The notes under the pieces: model-generated
What the model saw: the letters and a program-made list of their open reading frames with translations, nothing else
What the model was told of the DNA's origin: nothing
Databases searched by the model: none
Shown: piece after piece, positions 52,601 through 63,147 of the stretch
Layout: each line of letters begins with the position of its first letter
Position numbering within the stretch: the stretch's first letter is position 1
Made by a program: the position numbers and the translations under genes
NCBI RefSeq assembly: GCF_009856445.1
Contig: NZ_WMFA01000001.1
Location: 868,001 to 932,000, forward strand
Reading direction: 5' to 3'
Length of the DNA: 64,000 nt
Source of the DNA: Halobacillus litoralis
Lineage (GTDB): Bacteria > Bacillota > Bacilli > Bacillales > Halobacillaceae

Positions 52601-52635
52601 GGTTATCCATAATCTGGATGACCTGGTACACCAAT
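52601..52635. repeat. Dispersed palindrome, copy D (decayed)
   Basis: TGGATGACCTGGTACACCAATAT (from 52615) matches the right arm of copy B almost exactly, but the left arm survives only as GGTTATCCA (52601-52609). Confidence 0.75.
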
Positions 52636-52695
52636 ATTTGGAAGGTGTTCGTATTTGTGATTGATTTTACAGGTGGGTTATGCTAACTTTCAAAG

Positions 52696-52748
52696 TATAA
52701 TCAAAAAATTCGACGAAGGCGCTTGAGTGTGTGAGCGCTTTTTTTATG
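52696..52748 (+). promoter_or_regulatory. -10 box and promoter-proximal terminator hairpin upstream of prfC
   Basis: A TATAAT (52696-52701) is followed within about 15 bp by a hairpin AGGCGCT / AGCGCTT and TTTTTTT (about 52714-52746), with no gene upstream on this strand. The -35 is not clear. It could be a leader attenuator or a tiny RNA; the rest of the 316-bp gap holds only palindrome copy D. Confidence 0.45.
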
Positions 52749-52826
52749 GAGTGAATCTGCCAATGTAAAACGTATATCCTACCCAGCCTAATGTATTGAA
52801 ATTCTTAATAAACGGAGGATATCACG

Positions 52827-54416
52827 ATGAGTCAAATACAAGATGAAATGAAAAAGCGCCGTACGTTTGCTATTATCTCCCACCCGGACGCCGGTAAAAC
52901 AACGATGACGGAGAAAATGCTGTTATTCGGAAACTTGATCCGCTCTGCAGGTACGGTCAAAGGGAAAAAGTCTGGTAAGTTTGCCACATCCGACTGGATG
53001 GAAATTGAAAAACAGCGTGGAATTTCTGTCACGTCCAGTGTGATGAACTTCCCTTACAAAGATTACCAAGTAAATATTTTAGATACACCCGGACACGAAG
53101 ACTTCAGTGAAGACACGTACCGCACATTGACGGCTGTCGACAGTGTTGTCATGGTTATTGATGGCACAAAAGGGATTGAGGCGCAGACGCTCAAGCTCTT
53201 TAAAGTTTGTAAAATGCGCGGCATCCCGATCTTCACTTTTATCAACAAAATGGACCGCGAAGGCCGTGAGCCGTTGGAATTGATGGAAGAAATTGAAGAA
53301 ACCCTAAACATCGAAACGTATCCAATGACCTGGCCGGCAGGTATGGGCAAGCGCTTCTTAGGCGTTTTCGACCGTGAAAATGAACAATTTGTTCATTACA
53401 CAGGGAACGAGGCAGAAGAATATATTCCTTACAGCGAACTTGACCAGCACCCTGAGTTGACGGAGAATGCCACGTTCCAGGAATCGGAAGAGGAAATGGA
53501 AATGGTCGCTGAAGCTGGAGATACCTTCGATATGGAAAAAGTGATGCGCGGCGATCAGACGCCTGTCTTCTTCGGAAGTGCTCTTGCTCCATTCGGGGTG
53601 GAAACTTTCTTCAATTCATTCATTGATATGGCCCCTGAACCGGCACCAAGAAAATCGACAGAAGGTATTGTTTCTCCAGATCATGAAGAATTCTCTGGTT
53701 TCATCTTTAAAATTCAGGCGAACATGAATCCGCAGCACCGCGACCGGATTGCTTTTGTTAGAATATGCTCCGGAAAGTTTGAGCGTGGGATGAACGTGAC
53801 GCTCTCCCGTACAGGAAAAACGTTCAAGCTTGCTCAATCCCAGCAATTTGTGGCTTCTTCCCGTGGAACCGTAGAGGAAGGGTATGCCGGGGATATTATC
53901 GGAATCTATGATCCGAACGTCTACCGAATCGGAGATACGATCGTAACTGGTAAATCCAACTTCGAGTACGATGAGCTTCCACAATTCCCACCTGAACTAT
54001 TTAAGAAAGTAACGGCGAAGAACGTCATGAAATCCAAGCAGTTCAGAAAAGGGTTGGAACAGCTTGTGCAAGAGGGCGCCATCCAGTTGTTCAAACGCTA
54101 TCGTTTCGAAGACTATATCATCGGAGCGGTTGGTGAGCTTCAATACGAAGTCTTTGAATACCGTATGAAGAACGAGTACAACGTAGACATTGAGTTGACA
54201 CCTCTAGGTGAGCGTATTCCTCGCTGGCTGCAGGAAGACCAGGTCGATGAATCGCTGTTTGATGAACGAAACATGCTTGCAGAAGATCGCGAAGGCAACC
54301 CGCTTGTCCTCTTTAAAAACGACTTCTCTCTACGTTGGTTCAAAGATAAAAATCCAGATATCGAACTGACCGACCTGTTCGAAGTGAACGAATACAACCA
54401 AACGTTGAATTCCTAA
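52827..54416 (+). CDS. prfC: Peptide chain release factor 3
   Basis: A 529-residue translational GTPase that recycles RF1 and RF2 from the ribosome. The GTPase motifs are [13 protein letters not shown] (G1), ISVTSSV (G2), [16 protein letters not shown] (G3) and INKMDR (G4). Domains II and III follow with the RF3-specific C-terminus. GGAGGAT precedes the ATG. RF3 is not universal in Firmicutes; with prfB in the same window two release factors are present. A terminator follows. Confidence 0.96.
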   Translation: MSQIQDEMKKRRTFAIISHPDAGKTTMTEKMLLFGNLIRSAGTVKGKKSGKFATSDWMEIEKQRGISVTSSVMNFPYKDYQVNILDTPGHEDFSEDTYRTLTAVDSVVMVIDGTKGIEAQTLKLFKVCKMRGIPIFTFINKMDREGREPLELMEEIEETLNIETYPMTWPAGMGKRFLGVFDRENEQFVHYTGNEAEEYIPYSELDQHPELTENATFQESEEEMEMVAEAGDTFDMEKVMRGDQTPVFFGSALAPFGVETFFNSFIDMAPEPAPRKSTEGIVSPDHEEFSGFIFKIQANMNPQHRDRIAFVRICSGKFERGMNVTLSRTGKTFKLAQSQQFVASSRGTVEEGYAGDIIGIYDPNVYRIGDTIVTGKSNFEYDELPQFPPELFKKVTAKNVMKSKQFRKGLEQLVQEGAIQLFKRYRFEDYIIGAVGELQYEVFEYRMKNEYNVDIELTPLGERIPRWLQEDQVDESLFDERNMLAEDREGNPLVLFKNDFSLRWFKDKNPDIELTDLFEVNEYNQTLNS

Positions 54417-54421
54417 TAAGC

Positions 54422-54457
54422 GAAGCACTTTGCGTAAAAGCAAAGTGCTTCTTTTTA
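54422..54457 (+). terminator. Terminator after prfC
   Basis: GAAGCACTTTGC pairs perfectly with GCAAAGTGCTTC, then TTTTTATT. Confidence 0.92.
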
Positions 54458-54476
54458 TTATTGAAATGGGATAAAC

Positions 54477-54519
54477 TGGATGACCTGGTGTGGAATATAA
54501 TTCCACACCAGGTCATCCA
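54477..54519. repeat. Dispersed palindrome, copy E
   Basis: Perfect 20-bp arms (54477-54496 and 54500-54519) around ATA. The core TGGATGACCTGGTGTGGAAT is in the left arm, as in copy C. Confidence 0.9.
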
Positions 54520-54544
54520 TTAATTGTCAGCGCCGACTTGGATG

Positions 54545-54558
54545 CGAATGTTTGTTCG
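54545..54558. promoter_or_regulatory. LexA (DinR) box of uvrBA
   Basis: CGAATGTTTGTTCG, one mismatch from CGAAC-N4-GTTCG, 75 bp upstream of uvrB. Implies SOS induction as in B. subtilis. Confidence 0.8.
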
Positions 54559-54632
54559 TTCGATGTTAGAATGGTAAACTGTTGTGGTAAACTAAAAAGT
54601 ACGAGTATAGACAATGAACGGAGGTTTTCGTC

Positions 54633-56612
<1,980 letters not shown>

Positions 56613-56619
56613 GAAGAGT

Positions 56620-59496
56620 ATGGTCAGCAAACATATCAGTATTAGAGGAGCACGTGCTCACAACTTGAAAAATATCGATATCGACATCCCGAAAAACAAA
56701 CTGGTCGTCATGACCGGTTTGTCCGGTTCGGGGAAGTCTTCTTTGGCCTTCGATACGATTTATGCGGAAGGACAAAGACGGTACGTTGAATCATTAAGTG
56801 CCTATGCCCGACAATTTTTAGGCCAAATGGACAAGCCCGATGTGGATTCCATCGAAGGCTTGTCCCCGGCAATCTCGATCGATCAAAAAACAACGAGTCG
56901 AAACCCCCGTTCAACCGTAGGTACGGTAACAGAAATCTATGACTACCTGCGCTTGTTGTTCGCACGTATAGGTCGTCCGACCTGTCCGAAGCATGGCGTG
57001 GAAATCAGTTCACAAACGGTTCAGCAGATGGTTGACCGGGTGATGGAGTATCCAGAAAGGACGAAACTCCAAATCCTTGCCCCTGTGGTTTCTGGTAGGA
57101 AAGGTGAACACGCCAAAGTCTTTGAGCAGCTCCAGAAGGAAGGTTATATCCGCCTTCGTGTCAATGGGGAAATGCGCGAAATTTCCGAGGAAATAAATCT
57201 CGAAAAAAATAAAAAGCACTCGATTGAGGTCGTCATCGACCGAATCGTCGTGAAAGATGGTGTGGAAGGCCGACTATCTGACTCTATTGAAACAGCGCTT
57301 AAACTTGGCGGCGGCCATACCATTGTGGATGTAATCGGAGAAGAAGAGCTGATGTTCAGTGAACACCATGCTTGTCCAATCTGTGGGTTCTCTGTCAGTG
57401 AATTAGAGCCAAGAATGTTTTCATTCAACAGCCCTTATGGAGCTTGTAACCGGTGTGACGGTTTAGGAACACAGCTTGAAGTGGACATTGACCTGGTTAT
57501 CCCGGATTGGGGCCGCTCTTTGAATGAGCATGCGATTGCTGCATGGGAGCCACAAAGTTCTCAATACTATCCACAGCTTCTGAAAAGTGTTTCCGATCAT
57601 TACGGCATTGATATGGATAAACCATTCCGTGACCTGCCGGAAGAACATAAAGAAAAAGTACTTTATGGCAGCGGGGAAGATAAAATCTACTTCCGCTATG
57701 AAAATGACTTCGGAAAAGTACGTGAGAACGATATTTTCTTCGAGGGTGTCATTCCGAACATTGCTCGTCGATGCCGTGAAACGAGCTCGGATTACATCCG
57801 TGAACAGATGGAAAAATACATGGCTCAAAAGCCGTGTCCAAAATGTAAAGGAAATCGTCTGAATGAAGAAGCGCTCGCGGTCTTAATCGATGGAAAGCAT
57901 ATCGGGATCACGACTGATTATTCTGTGACTGAAGCGAAAGAGTTCTTCGAAGCTCTTGAGTTGACGGAGAAAGAAGAAACGATTGCCCGGATGATCCTGA
58001 AAGAAATCTGTGAACGCCTCAGCTTCCTCGCGAATGTGGGGCTTGATTATTTAACCCTTTCTCGGTCGGCAGGGACCCTATCCGGTGGTGAGGCTCAGCG
58101 TATTCGTCTGGCCACTCAAATCGGTTCAGCCCTTACCGGCGTTTTATATGTACTCGATGAGCCTTCCATCGGTCTTCACCAGCGGGACAATGACCGATTA
58201 ATCAATACACTGAAGCGGATGCGCGATCTTGATAATACGTTGATTGTCGTCGAGCATGATGAAGATACGATGCTGGCAGCGGATTATTTGATTGACATCG
58301 GCCCGGGAGCCGGGGCTCACGGGGGAGATATAGTCACTCAGGGAACTCCTAAACAGGTGATGAAAAGTCGTAAATCTTTGACAGGTCAATATCTTTCAGG
58401 CAAAAAGTTCATTCCTCTTCCAGCGGAACGCCGGAAGGCCGATGACCGCTTCCTGCGAATTAAAGGAGCCGAAGAGAACAACCTTAAAAAAGTGGATGCA
58501 GAAATCCCGCTTGGAGTGTTCACTGCCGTAACAGGAGTTTCCGGTTCCGGTAAAAGTACACTTATTAACGAGATCTTGTACAAGTCCCTTTCTATGAAGC
58601 TTCACAATGGCAAGCAAAAACCAGGAAAGCATCAGACGATTGAAGGTATGGAACATCTGGATAAAGTGATTGATATCGATCAATCTCCGATCGGCCGTAC
58701 TCCACGTTCCAACCCGGCTACTTATACGGGTGTGTTTGATGATATCCGTGACGTATTCGCGCAAACGAACGAAGCGAAAATCAGAGGATATAAAAAAGGC
58801 CGGTTCAGTTTCAACGTAAAAGGTGGGCGATGTGAAGCCTGCCGTGGGGATGGAATCATCAAGATTGAAATGCACTTCCTCCCAGACGTTTATGTCCCTT
58901 GTGAAGTTTGTGATGGGAAAAGATATAACCGTGAAACCCTGGAAGTGAAGTATAAGGGCAAGAGCATTGCCGATGTTTTGGGAATGACGATTGAAGAAGC
59001 GCTTGATTTCTTTGCTAACATTCCTAAGATCAAACGCAAGCTGCAAACGGTCGCTGATGTAGGCCTGGAATATATCAAACTCGGCCAGCCCGCCACTACT
59101 TTGTCGGGAGGAGAGGCCCAGCGTGTGAAGCTCGCAAGTGAACTTCACCGCCGCTCGAATGGAAAGTCCTTTTACATTTTGGACGAGCCGACAACCGGAC
59201 TGCATGTCGATGACATATCAAGGTTATTGAAGGTGTTGCAACGACTTGTAGACAATGGGGATTCGGTCTTGATCATTGAGCATAATCTTGATGTCATTAA
59301 AGAAGCCGATCATATCATTGACCTCGGACCAGAAGGTGGAGAAAACGGAGGACGCATTATTGCAAGCGGCACTCCGGAACATGTATCAGAGCAGGAGATT
59401 TCTTACACGGGACGCTATTTAAAACCGGTTCTTGAACGCGACAGAGCGCGGATGGATAAGAAAATGAACGCGCGTGAAACCGTAGGGAACAAGTAG
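56620..59496 (+). CDS. uvrA: Excinuclease ABC subunit A
   Basis: A 958-residue UvrA, the DNA damage sensor. Two ABC cassettes: Walker [11 protein letters not shown] (about 32-41) and GVSGSGKST (about 640), with signatures [12 protein letters not shown] and [12 protein letters not shown]. Zinc modules are in CPICGF...CNRCDG, CPKCKG and [29 protein letters not shown]. Complete length. No clear terminator was seen before yojF. Confidence 0.97.
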   Translation: MVSKHISIRGARAHNLKNIDIDIPKNKLVVMTGLSGSGKSSLAFDTIYAEGQRRYVESLSAYARQFLGQMDKPDVDSIEGLSPAISIDQKTTSRNPRSTVGTVTEIYDYLRLLFARIGRPTCPKHGVEISSQTVQQMVDRVMEYPERTKLQILAPVVSGRKGEHAKVFEQLQKEGYIRLRVNGEMREISEEINLEKNKKHSIEVVIDRIVVKDGVEGRLSDSIETALKLGGGHTIVDVIGEEELMFSEHHACPICGFSVSELEPRMFSFNSPYGACNRCDGLGTQLEVDIDLVIPDWGRSLNEHAIAAWEPQSSQYYPQLLKSVSDHYGIDMDKPFRDLPEEHKEKVLYGSGEDKIYFRYENDFGKVRENDIFFEGVIPNIARRCRETSSDYIREQMEKYMAQKPCPKCKGNRLNEEALAVLIDGKHIGITTDYSVTEAKEFFEALELTEKEETIARMILKEICERLSFLANVGLDYLTLSRSAGTLSGGEAQRIRLATQIGSALTGVLYVLDEPSIGLHQRDNDRLINTLKRMRDLDNTLIVVEHDEDTMLAADYLIDIGPGAGAHGGDIVTQGTPKQVMKSRKSLTGQYLSGKKFIPLPAERRKADDRFLRIKGAEENNLKKVDAEIPLGVFTAVTGVSGSGKSTLINEILYKSLSMKLHNGKQKPGKHQTIEGMEHLDKVIDIDQSPIGRTPRSNPATYTGVFDDIRDVFAQTNEAKIRGYKKGRFSFNVKGGRCEACRGDGIIKIEMHFLPDVYVPCEVCDGKRYNRETLEVKYKGKSIADVLGMTIEEALDFFANIPKIKRKLQTVADVGLEYIKLGQPATTLSGGEAQRVKLASELHRRSNGKSFYILDEPTTGLHVDDISRLLKVLQRLVDNGDSVLIIEHNLDVIKEADHIIDLGPEGGENGGRIIASGTPEHVSEQEISYTGRYLKPVLERDRARMDKKMNARETVGNK

Positions 59497-59562
59497 ATGT
59501 TTTGACGCTTGTCTCTAAATTGAGTATCGTTAAACAAGAATCGTTTGACGGGAGGAATACGA

Positions 59563-59934
59563 GTGGATGCCATTCAACAAAAAGTTGTTCAAGAAAAAAT
59601 TGACCAACTAGCGAATAAAGAAGTTTATGTACACTTAGAAACGACAAACGGGGCTTATGCAAGTCACTTCGATGAAAATGCCTACAACGTAGGAGCTTTC
59701 ATCCGAAACGCACAAGTCACTTATCAACACGGAAAAATTGTCAGCACGGGAGGGTCCTACCGCGTAGGTCTCAAACTTGACCTGGGCTGGGTTTATGCCG
59801 AAGGTTTGACAGATTTCGAAGTGGATGAGAAGGATCGCCTGCTCATGGCCGGTCATGACCGTGAAGGCCGTTTAATGGTTGCTCTTGAAATCAGCGAGAC
59901 CCCTTTTTCACATGAGGCGGATCCTGATGAGTAA
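59563..59934 (+). CDS. yojF: YojF family protein (DUF1806)
   Basis: A 123-residue DUF1806 protein. TTNGAYASHFDENAYNVGAFIRNAQV and GGSYRVGLKLDLGWVYAEGLTDF are the conserved segments. It has a small beta-barrel-like composition and unknown function, but is consistently paired with bshB2, as here with an 8-bp overlap. GTG start after GGGAGGA. Confidence 0.9.
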   Translation: MDAIQQKVVQEKIDQLANKEVYVHLETTNGAYASHFDENAYNVGAFIRNAQVTYQHGKIVSTGGSYRVGLKLDLGWVYAEGLTDFEVDEKDRLLMAGHDREGRLMVALEISETPFSHEADPDE

Positions 59935-60583
59935 TGAAAAAGTGGTGGTCATCTTCCCGCATCCGGATGATGAATCGTTCGGAGCCTCCGGAACGATATC
60001 TAAGTTCCGTGACGAAGGCGTACCGGTAACTTACCTGTGCGGTACGCTTGGGGAGATGGGCCGAAACATGGGGAATCCTGTATTCGCTAATCGTGAGACG
60101 CTCTCTTCTTTTCGGAAAAAGGAGTTGGCTGAAGCAGCGAAACAGTTGGATATAGATGTTGAAATGCTTGGCTATAGGGATAAAACATTGGAATTTGAGC
60201 CTAGGCAGCAAGTGGCTGAGCATTTGCAGGAACGTATCGAATCATTAGGAGCTACCATTGTTATTACGCATTATCCTGGATATGCTGTTCATCCGGATCA
60301 TGATGCGCTCGGAGCAGCAGTGATTGAGGCTGTTACAAACATTTCGGAGGAGAAACGTCCGCAAGTGTGGATGCATGCGATTTCCAATGATGCCGAACAA
60401 GATTTAGGAAAGCCGGAGATCATCACAGATGTACGCCCTTACTGGGAAAGGAAATTGGCGGCTATCAAAGCCCACCTCTCTCAGGCTGATGGGATGATGA
60501 GCTTGATTGAAAATAATGATCAGACTGCTGAGCAATTAGAGCGGTTGAAAACAGAACGATTTTACAAGTATAACTTCCAATGA
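59927..60583 (+). CDS. bshB2: Bacillithiol biosynthesis deacetylase BshB2
   Basis: A 218-residue LmbE-like zinc deacetylase (YojG). It removes acetyl from N-acetylglucosaminyl malate in bacillithiol synthesis; BshB2 also acts on related conjugates. Zinc ligands are in FPHPDDES (residues 9-16) and HPDHDALGAA. The ATG overlaps the yojF end. Followed by a good terminator. Confidence 0.93.
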   Translation: MSNEKVVVIFPHPDDESFGASGTISKFRDEGVPVTYLCGTLGEMGRNMGNPVFANRETLSSFRKKELAEAAKQLDIDVEMLGYRDKTLEFEPRQQVAEHLQERIESLGATIVITHYPGYAVHPDHDALGAAVIEAVTNISEEKRPQVWMHAISNDAEQDLGKPEIITDVRPYWERKLAAIKAHLSQADGMMSLIENNDQTAEQLERLKTERFYKYNFQ

Positions 60584-60588
60584 GACCG

Positions 60589-60630
60589 GACACCTGAGAA
60601 ACGAACCAAGTTTTCTCAGGTGTTTTTTAG
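60589..60630 (+). terminator. Terminator after bshB2
   Basis: ACACCTGAGAAA pairs with TTTCTCAGGTGT, then TTTTTAG. Confidence 0.9.
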
Positions 60631-60684
60631 TTTTTGAACCCTTTCAATAGGGAAAAACGTAAGAGATAAAAAGGAGCTGATCTT

Positions 60685-61719
60685 ATGAACGAAGAACGTA
60701 TGAAAATTCTACAAATGATTGAAAAAGGCACTATTTCCGCAGAAGAAGGTGCGAAATTATTAGAAGCTGTAGAAGAACCTTCTTCGAAGGAATCAGAGCA
60801 GCGCGAGAAATCTTCGAAGTATGGAATTAGAAATTTCCTGGATGACGCCATGGAGAAAATTAAAAATGCAGACTTCGATTTAACTTTTGGAGAATACGTT
60901 GAATTCAGTGATGATACGGTTCTTCCTAATGAGACTTTTCATGATGCCGACCTTTCTATATCCAACGGCTCTTTAAAAGTCCATACCTGGGACCAGGAAG
61001 ATGTGAAAGCTTCTTATCAAGTCAAAGTCTATCAAGTGGAAACAGAGGAAGAGGCGAGGAAAAGATTTCATGATGAAACCCAGGTGGAGATTAAAAATGG
61101 TCTCCTTCGCATAGCCAGCCCTTCGAAAAAGATAAAAATGAATGTAGATTTATACATTCCGAATAAAAAATATGAATTTATCAAATCACAATTAACGAAT
61201 GGTCATTTGGATTTTGAGAATATCAAGAGTGATCACTTCCAGATGAAAACGTCAAATGGAGCCGTCCAAGCGAAGCAGCTCTCTGGAATGACATGTAAAA
61301 TACAGACCGGCAACGGAGAGGTCCACCTGCAGGAAGGCACTTTTGATGAGTGCGAAACAGATACGATCAATGGAGCCATTACACTTTCAGGAGATATTGG
61401 AAAAGCGGATGCTTCTTCAGTCAGCAGCGCTATAACGGTCGATCACAAAGGTACGAAAGCGCACACAGGCTTTTACAAAACAACAACTGGCAGAATACAA
61501 GTATCTCTACCAACAGAAAAGAAAGTGGATGGCGTCCTGAGAACGAAATTCGGTCAAATTAAATGTGAGTTGGATAATTATAAAATTTTGAAAGACCGAA
61601 ATGATGTTGCCAACAAAATGTTGGAATTCGAAGCGTACGAACAATTCGAAGAAGCATATCATATAGAAGCGGAGACGAAGACAGGGGCAGTTACTGTACA
61701 ATCTCCTGTGAAACTTTGA
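60685..61719 (+). CDS. yvlB: YvlB-like DUF4097 protein
   Basis: A 344-residue protein. The N-terminal 35 residues (MKILQMIEKGTISAEEGAKLLEAVEE) form the SHOCT-like/YvlB_YdaT helix pair. The remainder is a DUF4097 adhesin-like right-handed beta-helix of repeated strands such as LTNGHLDFENIKSDHF and KTSNGAVQAKQLSGM. B. subtilis yvlB lies in the cell-envelope-stress yvlABCD operon; here yvlA and yvlC are absent and yvlD follows. Confidence 0.9.
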   Translation: MNEERMKILQMIEKGTISAEEGAKLLEAVEEPSSKESEQREKSSKYGIRNFLDDAMEKIKNADFDLTFGEYVEFSDDTVLPNETFHDADLSISNGSLKVHTWDQEDVKASYQVKVYQVETEEEARKRFHDETQVEIKNGLLRIASPSKKIKMNVDLYIPNKKYEFIKSQLTNGHLDFENIKSDHFQMKTSNGAVQAKQLSGMTCKIQTGNGEVHLQEGTFDECETDTINGAITLSGDIGKADASSVSSAITVDHKGTKAHTGFYKTTTGRIQVSLPTEKKVDGVLRTKFGQIKCELDNYKILKDRNDVANKMLEFEAYEQFEEAYHIEAETKTGAVTVQSPVKL

Positions 61720-61753
61720 AAAATGAACGACACATGAAAGGCAGGATGAAACT

Positions 61754-62107
61754 ATGAAGAATTGGTTGATCCATATTGTCGTCAACGCCATCGCCATTAT
61801 TGCGGTTGGAGCACTCTTTGATTCCGTAATCATTGACGGGGTGGGAGGCGCATTGCTGGCGGCATTCATTTTATCGATACTCAATGCTATCGTGAGGCCG
61901 GTCTTAGTGATCCTCACTTTACCGATTACAATTTTATCGCTCGGTCTATTCCTGTTCATCATCAACGCCATTACCTTGTGGCTGACCGATGCTTTCCTGG
62001 GCAGTACTTTTGAAATTGACGGCTTCGGTATGACCATCATCGCCGCTATAATCATATCTCTGATCAACCTTGTGTTGAACAGCTTAATCAAGGATATGAA
62101 AAAATAA
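61754..62107 (+). CDS. yvlD: Phage holin family 4 superfamily membrane protein YvlD
   Basis: A 117-residue protein with four transmembrane helices (LIHIVVNAIAIIAVGALF; AAFILSILNAIVRPVLVIL; ILSLGLFLFIINAITLWL; MTIIAAIIISLINLVLN). It matches the YvlD/holin-4 family, connected with envelope stress in bacilli. GAAAGGCAGG precedes the ATG. Operon with yvlB (34 bp gap). Confidence 0.9.
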   Translation: MKNWLIHIVVNAIAIIAVGALFDSVIIDGVGGALLAAFILSILNAIVRPVLVILTLPITILSLGLFLFIINAITLWLTDAFLGSTFEIDGFGMTIIAAIIISLINLVLNSLIKDMKK

Positions 62108-62116
62108 CCCCCCCTT

Positions 62117-62147
62117 TACCGTATGAGTTTTCTCATACGGTATTTTT
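62117..62147 (+). terminator. Terminator after yvlD
   Basis: TACCGTATGAG pairs perfectly with CTCATACGGTA, then TTTTTATT. Confidence 0.92.
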
Positions 62148-62246
62148 ATTGCATCCCTTACCTCACAAACGGTCCCGATTGAGGAAGACTCAGGTTCGAG
62201 ATGTTCGTGTGATTCTAGGGGCTCCGGGAAAAGATTCGTCTTGCTC

Positions 62247-62343
62247 CATCGTCCAGACACTCGCGTCATAAGCAGAACAGCAAAGGAATGAAAAACTCAT
62301 TCCTTTGCTGTTCTGCTTATGCCAGTCGTGTCTACCAGGACGA
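62247..62343. repeat. Long inverted repeat with perfect 25-bp inner arms
   Basis: CATAAGCAGAACAGCAAAGG... (62267-62291) pairs perfectly with 62297-62321 around AAAAC. Outward the symmetry continues imperfectly (ATCGTCCAGACACTCG on the left, CGTGTCTACCAGGACGAT on the right). No gene and no T-run. Confidence 0.88.
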
Positions 62344-62632
62344 TTCCGCATTTGAAAGCTTTCCATGGGGCGGGCGGTGAGCCTCCTCAGGCTATGCCTT
62401 CCGGGGTCTCACCTGTCCCACACATCCTTTTGGTTATCCGGTTCCAGCGCCTAGTGAGACTTCCCTCGCTTCTGTACGATAAGTCAACATCGAATCGGTA
62501 CGCTCGCCGTGTTTCCTTTATCTCCGCCAGCTCAGTCCAGTCTATACGCCGCTGATCAAGGCACCTCCACACTAAAGGATAGGAGTCTCACCGTTTCCCT
62601 CCGCCCCTTTACCTTATAAGTGTCTCGAAACC
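62340..62632 (-). repeat. Bacillaceae GC-rich interspersed repeat, minus-strand copy with nested element
   Basis: On the minus strand AAAGGGGCGGAGGGAAACGG (near 62612) and GTGAGACCCCGGAAGGC, GCCTGAGGAGGCTCACC (near 62365-62410) match the plus-strand copy at 62.85 kb. Between these halves lies about 150 bp bearing GTTCCAGCGCCTAG (near 62440) and CTGATCAAGGCACC (near 62560), ends I recognise from another Bacillus repeat, so one repeat appears inserted in another. Confidence 0.7.
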
Positions 62633-62826
62633 TTACTAAAGGGGCAGCTTAAATGGTAGCGGGAAATGGGTGATTAGAACACTTGTATTAATAAGTAAGG
62701 TTTCAATTCTTATCCCCTAGGCGCGGATATAGTGCGTTGTATCAAACATATGCGTATGCTAAACGTCAAGGGGGTAGAGTTTATATCATTCACTTCTCAT
62801 AACCATACAAGATGATTTTTTAAATA

Positions 62827-63001
62827 GTGGTTTCGAGACTCTGATATAGCAAAGGGGCGGAGGGGAATGGCGAGACTCCTGCGGGAAAAGAGTGCTAGGT
62901 GAGACCCCGCAAGGCGTAAGCCTGAGGAGGCTCATCGCGCTCCCGCGGAAAGCGAGTTATTCCCCGCAGCCCCATCCACTCAACAAAAGTCTCGATACCA
63001 C
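62827..63001 (+). mobile_element. MITE-like Bacillaceae repeat with terminal inverted repeats
   Basis: A 175-bp element bounded by GTGGTTTCGAGACT (62827-62840) and AGTCTCGATACCAC (62988-63001), 14-bp terminal inverted repeats with one mismatch. The interior (GGGGAATGGCGAGACTCCTG, GTGAGACCCCGC, GCCTGAGGAGGCTC, CCCGCGGAAAGCGAG, CCCCGCAGCCCC) is the highly structured GC-rich repeat seen many times in Bacillaceae genomes and often miscalled as small ORFs. No transposase. Confidence 0.75.
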
Positions 63002-63147
63002 AATTCTGCCAGATAGTTGAATAACTCCGCTATGATAAGGGAGGAGCACTTAAGGGAAATACTGCTAAAAAACCTCCCTATCCAAGATTTATTGAAAACA
63101 TGCTACAATAGGGGACAGTGATTGATGAAAGAGGAGGTTGATGGACA

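Noticed and set aside
58396-59205. 269-codon minus-strand frame opposite uvrA
   Set aside because: Shadow frame over the highly conserved second ABC cassette and zinc region of UvrA.
62319-62572. Small ORFs on both strands in the yvlD-hprK gap
   Set aside because: They fall wholly inside interspersed repeats, have no ribosome-binding sites and vary with the repeat.
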